A DNA stretch of 64,000 nucleotides from an uncultured Saprospiraceae bacterium (GTDB lineage Bacteria > Bacteroidota > Bacteroidia > Chitinophagales > Saprospiraceae), in the NCBI GenBank assembly GCA_937995755.1, contig CALKJD010000064.1:1-64000 (forward strand). The letters are read 5' to 3'. Of this stretch, positions 45,217 to 54,067 are shown piece by piece (position 1 is the stretch's first letter; each line of letters begins with the position of its first letter). The notes beneath the pieces were generated by a model. That model was not told the origin of the DNA. It searched no databases and was given only the letters and a program-made list of their open reading frames with translations. A program made the translations under genes and the position numbers.

Positions 45217-45224
45217 TACCTTTG
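45217..45224 (+). promoter_or_regulatory. Candidate -7 promoter box for the DEAD-box helicase gene
   Basis: TACCTTTG matches TAnnTTTG, with a TTG 17 bases upstream. It ends 18 bases before the ATG at 45243 and lies inside the longer ORF starting at 45201, so it supports the later start. Confidence 0.42.
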
Positions 45225-45242
45225 TGTCAGAATATAAGGACT

Positions 45243-46364
45243 ATGACAACATTTTCAGATTTAGGACTCAGTGAAGGATATATTAAAGGGCTGAAAGAGC
45301 TTAATATTATACATCCTACTGAGATTCAAGTAGCAGTAATACCTACACTATTAGAGACAAGGACAGATTTAATTGGTTTGGCTCAAACAGGCACTGGTAA
45401 AACAGCAGCTTTTGGATTACCTATTTTGAATATTATAGATCCAAGTAAAGTAGAGATACAAGGACTAATCATAGCGCCCACAAGAGAGCTGGTTCAGCAG
45501 ATCAAAAAGCAGCTTTTTAAATTTACAAAATACATTGACGAGAGGATATTTGTCGAAGGGGTTTACGGAGGAGAGAAAATCGAAAAGCAAATCAAGGCTT
45601 TGACAAGACCTACGCATATAGTGGTGGCCACGCCAGGTCGATTGATCGATTTGCTCGAGCGTAAAGCACTAGATATAAGTAATGTTAAGACTTTGGTTCT
45701 TGATGAAGCGGATGAGATGTTGAGCATGGGCTTTGAGGAGGATATTAGCAAGATCCTAGAATACAATACTTTTAAACGTAAGACATGGTTGTTTTCTGCT
45801 ACTATGCCTAATGAGGTAAAGCAGATCATTAAGAGCTATATGTCTGCAGATGCAATCAGAGTCGCAGTGAACAAAGATGCACAAGTCAATAAGAATATCT
45901 CTCATCATTATATAAATACAACTATAGAGGATAAGCTCTACTTAATCGAAAAAATCCTAAAGAGAAGACAAAAGGAGAGAGGTGTTATATTTTGTAAAAC
46001 TAAAGCAGGCACTAGGACTTTGACAAGCCAATTGCAAGCTAAAGGGTTTTCGGTAGGAGCATTAGAGGGAGACATGCAACAAAAGGAACGAGATAAGGTA
46101 ATGCGTGCATTTAAGAATGAGAAACTTCAGTTTTTGGTTTCTACAGATGTGTCCGCTAGAGGGATTGATGTCAATAATCTCACGTTTGTATTACACCATC
46201 AGTTACCAGATTTTTTAAACTATTATACACATAGAAGTGGAAGGACAGCAAGAGCAGGTAAAACAGGTGAATCCATTGCTTTGATCATTCCAGGAGAAAA
46301 GCAAAAAGTGATAGATGCAGAAAAAGCGTTAGGAATCACATTTAAAGAAATGAAAATGCATTAA
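45243..46364 (+). CDS. DEAD-box RNA helicase
   Basis: I start at 45243 (MTTFSDLGLSEGYIKGL), which is preceded by AAGGA and a -7 box; the 14 extra residues of the ORF track are not needed. The 373-aa protein is a minimal DEAD-box core with the Q-motif and PTEIQ, motif I AQTGTGKTAAFGLP, Ia PTRELVQQI, Ib TPGRLIDLL, II VLDEADEML, III FSATMP, and VI HRSGRTARAG. These enzymes unwind RNA in ribosome assembly or cold adaptation. Long C-terminal extensions that mark DeaD or RhlE are absent, so no subfamily name is given. Confidence 0.93.
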   Translation: MTTFSDLGLSEGYIKGLKELNIIHPTEIQVAVIPTLLETRTDLIGLAQTGTGKTAAFGLPILNIIDPSKVEIQGLIIAPTRELVQQIKKQLFKFTKYIDERIFVEGVYGGEKIEKQIKALTRPTHIVVATPGRLIDLLERKALDISNVKTLVLDEADEMLSMGFEEDISKILEYNTFKRKTWLFSATMPNEVKQIIKSYMSADAIRVAVNKDAQVNKNISHHYINTTIEDKLYLIEKILKRRQKERGVIFCKTKAGTRTLTSQLQAKGFSVGALEGDMQQKERDKVMRAFKNEKLQFLVSTDVSARGIDVNNLTFVLHHQLPDFLNYYTHRSGRTARAGKTGESIALIIPGEKQKVIDAEKALGITFKEMKMH

Positions 46365-46452
46365 TGGCTCAGAAGAGTCTAAAAAGTAAATTTAATACAC
46401 AGAAGTGCAATAGCAGAAATCCTCTATCACTTCATCATAACAGAGTAACAAT

Positions 46453-46890
46453 ATGAATAGGTCAGTAGCAACCATACCAGAATCAGTAATAAAAGGAATT
46501 GTCAGCGAGATAGCTATGGGCAATACATGTTATATGGATCGATATACGGCGAAAGTTACGACTATCGATAATTCTATAGAAGATGTCGAGTTAAAAGAAG
46601 CTCAAGAAAAGACAAAAGCAGAAATTGAGCAAAAAATTGAAAAGTATGTCAAAATAGAAAAACTTACAGAGCATAATCAATTGGTTATTATGAGAGATTT
46701 TCTAGAGGTGGTGACAGATAAGTCGGTAAGAAGGGAATTGACAAATGCCTTGAAAAGAAAGAATCCAGTTCGAAACTTTTTGAGCGAAGTAGAAAGCGAT
46801 ATGGGAATGAATCAGCATTGGTCTAATTTTAATGCTACAGAAAGTCAACGATGGGTTACTAATTATCTAGTAGACGAGTATAATTACTAG
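46453..46890 (+). CDS. UPF0158-family protein
   Basis: The 145-aa cytoplasmic protein fits the UPF0158 layout: an N-terminal block with EIAMGNTCYMDRYTAKV, a middle segment KYVKIEKLTEHNQLVIMRDFLEVVTD, and the C-terminal block LKRKNPVRNFLSEVESDMGMNQHWSNF followed by WVTNYLVDEYNY. These blocks match the family's conserved 'yr.F.d.l', 'W..F' and final helix. No activity is known for the family. It follows the helicase gene by 88 bases in the same direction; cotranscription is possible. Confidence 0.75.
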   Translation: MNRSVATIPESVIKGIVSEIAMGNTCYMDRYTAKVTTIDNSIEDVELKEAQEKTKAEIEQKIEKYVKIEKLTEHNQLVIMRDFLEVVTDKSVRRELTNALKRKNPVRNFLSEVESDMGMNQHWSNFNATESQRWVTNYLVDEYNY

Positions 46891-47293
<403 letters not shown>

Positions 47294-48208
47294 ATGAGAA
47301 AAATGATTTTGTGTGCCCTGGCGGTGATTGGTTTTATGAATTTGAGTTTTGGACAGTTCAACGGAAATTCCGAGAGAATATCTGTAAAGACATATGATTC
47401 TAAAGGTCTATTAGATAACTATTATCTAAAGGGTAATGAAGCGCTATCATTTGATGTGTCAGCTTTCATCAAGGAGAATGAAGATTTAGAACGTGTAGTG
47501 ATAAATGGAACAATAAAAACGGCATTATTAACGACGAATATTAAATTTGATTCTGATCAAGAGATGAATCTAGAAGGTGATTATGTATGTGAGAAAGTCA
47601 CTACAAAGCTTACCCCATTCTTAGGACTATGGGGGACTAATGCAGCTGGCAAGATGAATGGTGTGGATATAAAGCAGATTATACCTGAGACTTCAGCTGA
47701 TCGTGCTGGGATAGATGAAAGTGAAAATATTGTAGCGTTTGATGGTGAATTGATTGGAAACTTTCTTGAATTGAAGAAAACGGTTCTGTCTAGAGAAATA
47801 GGCGATCGAGTAGAAGTAACATTGTTACGTGATTCTGTGGAATATTCTAAATCTGTGATTCTAGGTAGTAGAGGAGTGAAAACTATCCAATATAAGTACT
47901 GCGTACAAGAGCCATTAGAAGTAGAAGAAAGGAACCTTAATGTAAGTACTGGAGATGCAACTTTTACTACTTTTCCTAACCCAACTATGTCATTGTCTTA
48001 TGTGTCATATGTATCCGCATCTATGGACGATGTGATATTTAGTGTGACAGATATCAAAGGTGCTCTATTACACAAGGAATCATTTTCTAACTTTAACGGT
48101 AATCTAAAATTTGATTATGATCTAGGTAATCAGATTGCAGGTACGTATATATTTTCGATACAGCAAGGTAAAGAGATGTATAATCGTCAAGTGCAGCTTG
48201 TGAAATAG
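47294..48208 (+). CDS. Secreted PDZ-domain protein with T9SS type-A C-terminal sorting domain
   Basis: The 304-aa protein has a signal peptide (about 1-20, ending NLSFGQ). A PDZ domain follows (about 112-200, with LGLWGTN, IKQIIPETSADRAGI, and ENIVAFDGELIGNFLELKKTV). The C-terminal Por_Secre_tail domain (about 223-304) runs from TTFPNPTMSLSYVSYVSAS to GTYIFSIQQGKEMYNRQVQLVK. The tail directs export by the type IX system and attachment to or release from the cell surface. No protease domain accompanies the PDZ, so it probably binds peptides or proteins. The upstream spacer is long and repeat-rich; a terminator follows. Confidence 0.92.
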   Translation: MRKMILCALAVIGFMNLSFGQFNGNSERISVKTYDSKGLLDNYYLKGNEALSFDVSAFIKENEDLERVVINGTIKTALLTTNIKFDSDQEMNLEGDYVCEKVTTKLTPFLGLWGTNAAGKMNGVDIKQIIPETSADRAGIDESENIVAFDGELIGNFLELKKTVLSREIGDRVEVTLLRDSVEYSKSVILGSRGVKTIQYKYCVQEPLEVEERNLNVSTGDATFTTFPNPTMSLSYVSYVSASMDDVIFSVTDIKGALLHKESFSNFNGNLKFDYDLGNQIAGTYIFSIQQGKEMYNRQVQLVK

Positions 48209-48230
48209 TAAGTCGATAAAAAATATATTT

Positions 48231-48268
48231 AAAGCGAGAGTCTACATAAGGCTTTCGCTTTTTTTTTG
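48231..48268 (+). terminator. Terminator of the PDZ / T9SS-tail gene
   Basis: AAAGCGA pairs with TCGCTTT, partly extended inward by GAG/CT, and is followed by a T9 tract. It starts 22 bases after the stop codon. Confidence 0.75.
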
Positions 48269-48394
48269 AATGAAAATAACAATCTGAGTAAAGTCAATAA
48301 TATCTTGGACGCTTTAGTATAATATGCTACCTTTCATTAGCCGCATTTGGCTTAAGTAAAATATAGATAAGCATACATCGCATAATTAATATCA

Positions 48395-50896
48395 ATGGCT
48401 ACGAATAATTTCGATATACAAGGATTAACAGATCAAGAAGTAATAGTCCAACGAGAAAAGTATGGTAAAAATTCACTAGACTACAAGAAAGAAAATGATG
48501 TATTAGATGCACTAAAGGCAATGGTGAAAGAGCCTATGGTGGTTCTATTATTTGTAGCAGCGATCATTTATTTCATTAGTGGCGATATAGGAGATGCTAT
48601 CTTTCTTGCATCTGCTATAGTACTAGTTTCAATCATATCATTGTATCAAGATTCCAGAAGTCGAAATGCACTGGAAAAACTAAAGAAGCTCTCCCAGCCT
48701 CATTGTAAGGTGATTAGAAATGGTGAAGTCATTGAGATTAATAGTGAGGATCTAGTAGTTGGTGATAGTTTGATAGTAGAAGAAGGTACATCCATCACCG
48801 CTGATGGTGTCATCATACATTCTAATGACTTTTCGGTGAATGAATCTATATTGACTGGTGAAGCACTTTCAGTATTTAAACACAAAGATCAAGAAGACAA
48901 TAATATATATAAGGGCACTACGGTAGCAAGTGGTTTAGCCATAGCTACCATTACCCATATAGGCAACGAAACTCAATTGGGTAAGATAGGGAAGAGCCTT
49001 GATAGTATAGATGAAGAAAAGACGCCGCTAGAGTTGCAGATTTTTAGTTTTGTAAAGACGATGGTGATTGCTGGTATTGTTGTTTTTCTCACTGTATGGG
49101 CCATCAATTATTTTCATACATACGATTTATTAGATAGTTTACTGAAGGCGCTTACATTGGCTATGAGTATTTTGCCAGAAGAAATCCCAGTTGCATTTAC
49201 CACATTTATGGCACTTGGAGCTTGGCGTCTTATGAAAATGGGTATCGTAGTGAAGCAAATGAAAACTGTAGAAACATTAGGAAGCGCCACTATAATCTGT
49301 ACCGATAAGACAGGAACGATCACAGAAAATAAAATGAGTTTGGCAAAGGTCTTTACACTGAAGTCGAATAGGATATCTACTCCCAAAGAAGCTAACGCAG
49401 ACGAACAGTTATTGATAACTACTGCCATGTGGGCGAGTGAACCGATTCCCTTTGACGCGATGGAGGTATCACTGCATGAAGCATATGAAGATGTCATAGA
49501 TTATGATGACCGTCTCAACTATAAATTGATTCATGAATATCCATTAGGAGGCAAACCTCCTATGATGACTCATATCTTTGAAAATAAAATGGGTGAAAGA
49601 ATCATAGCTGCCAAAGGTGCCCCAGAAGCGATTATTGCAGTGAGCAATTTGACAGACATACAGAAGGACAAAATAAATAAAGCTATTCAGTCTATTACTA
49701 GTGAAGGATATAGAGTATTGGCTGTGGGCCGATCTTATTTTATTGGAAATGATTTTCCCAAAACTCAGCAAGATTTTAAGTTTGATTTTCAAGGAATTAT
49801 AGCGTTTTATGATCCTCCCAAAAAGAACATCAATAAAGTATTTGAAGATTTTTATAAAGCTGGAATTGCAGTAAAAATTATTACTGGAGATAATGCAGCG
49901 ACTACGACAGCTATTGCAGAGCAAGTAGCATTCAGAGGATTCGAAAAAAGTATTACTGGAGATGAATTGATGAGGCTTTCTGATAAAGAACTGAAAGAAA
50001 ATGTAATGGAGACAAATATATTTACACGGATGTTTCCTGAAGCAAAGTTGAGAATTATCAATGCATTAAAGGCAAATAATCAAATCGTAGCTATGACTGG
50101 AGATGGTGTGAATGATGGTCCTGCGTTGAAAGCTGCGCACATAGGAATAGCTATGGGGAAGAAGGGAACAGAAATAGCAAAGCAAGCCGCTTCACTTATA
50201 TTAGTCGAAGATGATTTATCGAAGATGGTTGATGCCATTGCCATGGGTAGAAAGATTTATACCAACTTAAAGAAAGCGATTCAATACATCATTTCTATTC
50301 ACATTCCTATTATACTAACTGTATTTATTCCACTCGCTTTAGGATGGATTTATCCAAATATTCTTTCTCCAGTTCATGTAATATTCTTAGAGTTAGTTAT
50401 GGGACCTACATGTTCTATTATTTTTGAGAACGAACCCATGGAAAAAAATACCATGTCTGAAAAGCCAAGACCATTTACTAATACATTTTTCAATAGGAAA
50501 GAATTAACTACAAGTATTATTCAAGGTTTGGTCATTACACTTGGCACATTAGTTACTTACCAATACTCAGTTCTCATGTTTGGTGATGAGGCATTGACTA
50601 GAACGATGGTGTTCGCAGTATTGATTACCGCAAATATATTTTTGACTTTAGTAAATCGATCTTTCTACTATTCTATATTTACTACGCTACGATATAAAAA
50701 TAATCTTGTTGGTTTAATGATTTTTATCACAATAGTGATTACGGCATTATTGATATTTGTTCCTACACTCGCTAACTTTTTTGAATTCAAAGCACTTGAT
50801 TTTTATCAACTCTCGTTCTGTATAGGTATAGGATTTATATCAGTAATATGGTATGAATTAGTAAAGCTGAACACCAGAAGAAGTAATGCTTCTTGA
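48395..50896 (+). CDS. P-type cation-transporting ATPase, P2 (Ca2+-type)
   Basis: The 833-aa inner-membrane pump has the N-terminal cation ATPase region (GLTDQEVIVQREKYGKNSL) and an actuator domain with LTGEALSV near residue 153 (the usual TGES reads TGEA, but the Glu is kept). The helix-4 ion site is PEEIPVAFTTFMALG near 262. The phosphorylated Asp is in CTDKTGTIT (about 304), followed by KGAPEAI near 408 and TGDGVNDGPALKAAHIGIAMG near 566, and a C-terminal membrane block. PEEIP resembles the Ca2+-ATPase site, so Ca2+ or another cation is the likely substrate. It is monocistronic. Confidence 0.93.
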   Translation: MATNNFDIQGLTDQEVIVQREKYGKNSLDYKKENDVLDALKAMVKEPMVVLLFVAAIIYFISGDIGDAIFLASAIVLVSIISLYQDSRSRNALEKLKKLSQPHCKVIRNGEVIEINSEDLVVGDSLIVEEGTSITADGVIIHSNDFSVNESILTGEALSVFKHKDQEDNNIYKGTTVASGLAIATITHIGNETQLGKIGKSLDSIDEEKTPLELQIFSFVKTMVIAGIVVFLTVWAINYFHTYDLLDSLLKALTLAMSILPEEIPVAFTTFMALGAWRLMKMGIVVKQMKTVETLGSATIICTDKTGTITENKMSLAKVFTLKSNRISTPKEANADEQLLITTAMWASEPIPFDAMEVSLHEAYEDVIDYDDRLNYKLIHEYPLGGKPPMMTHIFENKMGERIIAAKGAPEAIIAVSNLTDIQKDKINKAIQSITSEGYRVLAVGRSYFIGNDFPKTQQDFKFDFQGIIAFYDPPKKNINKVFEDFYKAGIAVKIITGDNAATTTAIAEQVAFRGFEKSITGDELMRLSDKELKENVMETNIFTRMFPEAKLRIINALKANNQIVAMTGDGVNDGPALKAAHIGIAMGKKGTEIAKQAASLILVEDDLSKMVDAIAMGRKIYTNLKKAIQYIISIHIPIILTVFIPLALGWIYPNILSPVHVIFLELVMGPTCSIIFENEPMEKNTMSEKPRPFTNTFFNRKELTTSIIQGLVITLGTLVTYQYSVLMFGDEALTRTMVFAVLITANIFLTLVNRSFYYSIFTTLRYKNNLVGLMIFITIVITALLIFVPTLANFFEFKALDFYQLSFCIGIGFISVIWYELVKLNTRRSNAS

Positions 50897-50945
50897 TCAT
50901 GTTAAAAGAAAGAAGATTGTTAATCGATTGATTTGTTTACAGGTT

Positions 50946-51632
50946 TTAACCCATTAGCCTAGCGACTAGATCAACCACACCAGTACTAGCGACCTCTTCG
51001 ATTATTTTTAGATTTTCACGTTGTTTAAGTTCATAAGATATGTGTGGCTTAGGATCGATATAGTAAATTTCACATTCATCTGGCACGAAATCAATCAAGC
51101 TTGCTGCAGGATATACTTGCATGCTAGTACCTATAATGATGGCTATATCTGCATCTCGCATTTCATCTACTGCCATATCGAGCATAGGCACCGCTTCACC
51201 AAACCATACGATATGTGGTCTTAACTGATAGCCTGCATCAGATAAGTCACCAGTATGAAGGTCCTTTGTCCATAACTTGACATCATTAGGGTATTGAGTG
51301 CAACGTACCTTATTAAGCTCTCCGTGTAAGTGAATGACTTGGGTAGATTGAGCTCTTTCATGTAGGTTGTCTACATTTTGAGTAACTATGACTACATCAT
51401 GTTTTTTCTCTAGCTTTTTGATGGCAAGGTGCGCAGCATTAGGAGTCACCTCTTTGAGTTGTCTGCGACGATCATTATAGAATTTAAGCACAAGATCTTG
51501 ATTTTTGCTCCAGCCTTGTGGCGTAGCGACCGCCATGACATCATGTCCTTCCCAGAGACCATCTGCATCGCGAAATGTCGATATCCCACTTTCTGCGGAG
51601 ACTCCTGCTCCTGTTAAAACTACTATTTTCAT
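50946..51632 (-). CDS. cobB: Sir2-family NAD-dependent deacylase, zinc-cysteine-free
   Basis: The 228-aa protein has VVLTGAGVSAESGISTFRD at the N-terminus, the SIRT5-like KFYNDRRRQL (Y-x-x-R acyl pocket) near residue 50, VTQNVDNLHERAQ near 83, and the catalytic His in VIHLHGELNKVRC near 100. HIVWFGEAVP and IIIGTSMQVYPAASL follow. The YxxR pair predicts removal of succinyl or malonyl groups rather than only acetyl. The four zinc cysteines of classical sirtuins are missing; only one Cys lies in that loop. As I know it, this compact form is common in Bacteroidota. It is convergent with the P-type ATPase gene. Confidence 0.92.
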   Translation of the reverse strand: MKIVVLTGAGVSAESGISTFRDADGLWEGHDVMAVATPQGWSKNQDLVLKFYNDRRRQLKEVTPNAAHLAIKKLEKKHDVVIVTQNVDNLHERAQSTQVIHLHGELNKVRCTQYPNDVKLWTKDLHTGDLSDAGYQLRPHIVWFGEAVPMLDMAVDEMRDADIAIIIGTSMQVYPAASLIDFVPDECEIYYIDPKPHISYELKQRENLKIIEEVASTGVVDLVARLMG

Positions 51633-51778
51633 GAATTAACTATTTGGGTTTATAAATCGTTATATGAATATATGAAAGTGGTGTGAGATAGACTTACTTA
51701 GATCGCTATAAATCTCTGCTTCATTCGTTATATTAATCATTTGAAATTACGTATATTTAAAAAACCAATATATAATAG

Positions 51779-52864
51779 ATGACCAGTACAAGTAACATAT
51801 CCTACCTGTTTGAAGATTTGAATATTCTAGATTTGTCGAGTGTATTAGCTGGACCTCAGGTGGGATCATTTTTTGCTGAATTGGGGGCTAAAGTGATCAA
51901 AGTAGAAAATAAGAATTCTAAAGGTGATCCTACAAGACAATGGAAGTTAGAAGCGGAAAAGGGTAGTAACACTATCAGTAGTTATTACGCTTCTGCTAAT
52001 TATCATAAAGACTCTTTGTTATTGGATCTTAAGGATCAGTCGGATTATAAAGTATTAAAAGATCTTGCAGTCCAGGCGGACATTATCATATCTAATTATC
52101 AGCCAGTAGTATCAAGAAAACTAAAAGTAGATTACGCAACATTGTCTAAGGATAATGAAAAGGTTATCTATGCGCAATTGCATGCGTATGCAGCAGAGGA
52201 TCCACGTCCTGGATATGATCTAGTCATGCAAGCCGAAACAGGCTTCATGTCTATGAATGGTCAACCCAATGGTGCTCCAGTCAAGATGCCGGTAGCGATG
52301 ATAGACCTTATGGCAGCACATCAGCTTAAGGAAGCGGTACTCATTGCTCTGATTAAAAGAGAGCGTGATGCAGCAGGATCACTAGTAGAAGTGTCTTTAT
52401 ATCAGTCGGCAATAGCTTCGTTGGCAAATCAAGCTAGTAATTATCTGATGGCAGGGCATATACCTAAGAAGTTAGGCAGCTTGCATCCAAATATTGCTCC
52501 ATATGGCGATGCATTCGCCAGTAAGGACAACATTCAATTTATATTGGCAGTAGGAAGTGATGACCAATTTCATAAACTAGGGGAAACCCTGAGTAGTGAG
52601 CGGTTATTATCATCTACTTTCGATTCTAATAGTGATCGTCTCTCTAATAGAGCTCAGATGAATGAGATACTTCAATTTGAGTTCGTGCGTAGAACCTTTG
52701 ATGAGACAGAAGAACTACTTAATTCCCAAAAAATCCCTTACTGTCGGGTGTATACGCTAGACAGAGTATTTACCGAAAAACTAGCAAAAGACATGATTTT
52801 AGATCATGCAATAGAGGGAGATGCTGTAAAAAGTGTCTCTCAAGTAGCATTTACCATTAACTGA
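51779..52864 (+). CDS. CaiB/BaiF-family CoA transferase
   Basis: The 361-aa class III CoA transferase has the N-terminal LNILDLSSVLAGPQVGSFFAELGAKVIKVENKNSKGDP. A nucleotide-binding region follows with DIIISNYQP near residue 105, then the catalytic Asp block DPRPGYDLVMQAETGFMSMNG near 145. VEVSLYQSAIASLANQA lies near 211. These enzymes move CoA between organic acids; the substrate is not readable. The protein is somewhat shorter than typical 390-aa members and ends soon after the last helix. No acyl-CoA genes are adjacent. Confidence 0.9.
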   Translation: MTSTSNISYLFEDLNILDLSSVLAGPQVGSFFAELGAKVIKVENKNSKGDPTRQWKLEAEKGSNTISSYYASANYHKDSLLLDLKDQSDYKVLKDLAVQADIIISNYQPVVSRKLKVDYATLSKDNEKVIYAQLHAYAAEDPRPGYDLVMQAETGFMSMNGQPNGAPVKMPVAMIDLMAAHQLKEAVLIALIKRERDAAGSLVEVSLYQSAIASLANQASNYLMAGHIPKKLGSLHPNIAPYGDAFASKDNIQFILAVGSDDQFHKLGETLSSERLLSSTFDSNSDRLSNRAQMNEILQFEFVRRTFDETEELLNSQKIPYCRVYTLDRVFTEKLAKDMILDHAIEGDAVKSVSQVAFTIN

Positions 52865-53023
52865 TATAATAAGTGGTGACTACAGTAGTCGCTATTAATT
52901 ATTAGTACAGTTTTTGCTTAGATAATAGTGATAATCAACATGTTATGGGCTTTGTTCGTAAATTGTTGTAAACCATATTTATACGTATTATTGATTTATT
53001 TAATACATTAAAACCAATCTGTT

Positions 53024-54046
53024 TTGAGAAGAAATATACTCTACAGTCTGTTGTGTATTGGGATTTTTTTTGGAATTAATATTTCCGCGAAAGCTCAAGA
53101 TCTACACTACTCTCAATTCTACAATTCACCGTTGAATGTCAATCCTGCTTTGACAGGAGTTTTCAATGGAGATCATCGCTTCGTTGGAAGTCTGAGAGAT
53201 CAATGGAGATTTGTACCCGTACCATGGTTTACATTCAGCGGTGCTTACGATCAGAAATTGCATATCGGTGTCACCGAGAAGAGCTTCTGGAGTGCAGGCG
53301 CTAACTTCAACTACGATAGTCAAGGGGATAGCCGAATCAATTTGGCGACACTCAATGTCACAGGTAGTTATAATCGTATTCTCAATCCTAGTAATGTAAT
53401 TACCGGTGGTTTGCTACTTGGTTACTCCACGAGAGGATTCTCAGAGACTGACCTTACATGGGATAAGCAGTGGAATGGAGATACATTCGATGCTACAGAT
53501 CCTTCAGGTGAGGCATTTGACGCCACGAGAGTGAGTTTCTTAGAGACTGCTGCAGGTGTTAATTATAGATGGCAAAAGTCCAATAGAACAAAAGTGGACG
53601 TAGGCCTAGGCGTATTTCACTTGATAGAACCATCTGTATCTTATTATGATGGAGATACAGAAAAACTACCTAGAAGATATAATGTGATGGGACTGGGTAA
53701 CATTCAGTTATTAGATGCTATAGATCTGCAGATGCACGGTCTCTACCAAAAACAAGAAGAGTACAGCGAATTGGTGATTGGAGCATTAGGTAAGTTCTAC
53801 CTCAATCAGAAGAGAGGAAAAGAAACACAAATACATTTAGGGTTTGGATATCGAACATCAGGTAGTCTTATACCTACGTTTGCTATTGATTATAGAGGCG
53901 TATACGTATCCTTTAGTTACGATGCGGATGTTACCAATTTCAACGATTTAGCAGAGAGTAGTAGAGGTGGACCGGAGTTTCACGTTAGATATATCATCAA
54001 GCACGTAAAGCAGATGAAGAAATTTAAAGTTTGTCCAATTTACTAA
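53024..54046 (+). CDS. PorP/SprF-family type IX secretion membrane protein
   Basis: The start codon is TTG at 53024: an in-frame TAA lies 15 bases upstream, and the TTG gives MRRNILYSLLCIGIFFGINISAKAQ, a complete signal peptide. The mature part begins DLHYSQFYNSPLNVNPALTGVF, the hallmark of PorP/SprF proteins, followed by a beta-barrel. The C-terminus ends HVKQMKKFKVCPIY. SprF-type proteins are outer-membrane partners needed for secretion or anchoring of specific T9SS type-B cargo. The gene lies 21 bases before the OmpA-like gene, and the cargo gene follows, so the genes form an operon. Confidence 0.95.
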   Translation: MRRNILYSLLCIGIFFGINISAKAQDLHYSQFYNSPLNVNPALTGVFNGDHRFVGSLRDQWRFVPVPWFTFSGAYDQKLHIGVTEKSFWSAGANFNYDSQGDSRINLATLNVTGSYNRILNPSNVITGGLLLGYSTRGFSETDLTWDKQWNGDTFDATDPSGEAFDATRVSFLETAAGVNYRWQKSNRTKVDVGLGVFHLIEPSVSYYDGDTEKLPRRYNVMGLGNIQLLDAIDLQMHGLYQKQEEYSELVIGALGKFYLNQKRGKETQIHLGFGYRTSGSLIPTFAIDYRGVYVSFSYDADVTNFNDLAESSRGGPEFHVRYIIKHVKQMKKFKVCPIY

Positions 54047-54067
54047 TCCACTAGAACCGATAAAGAC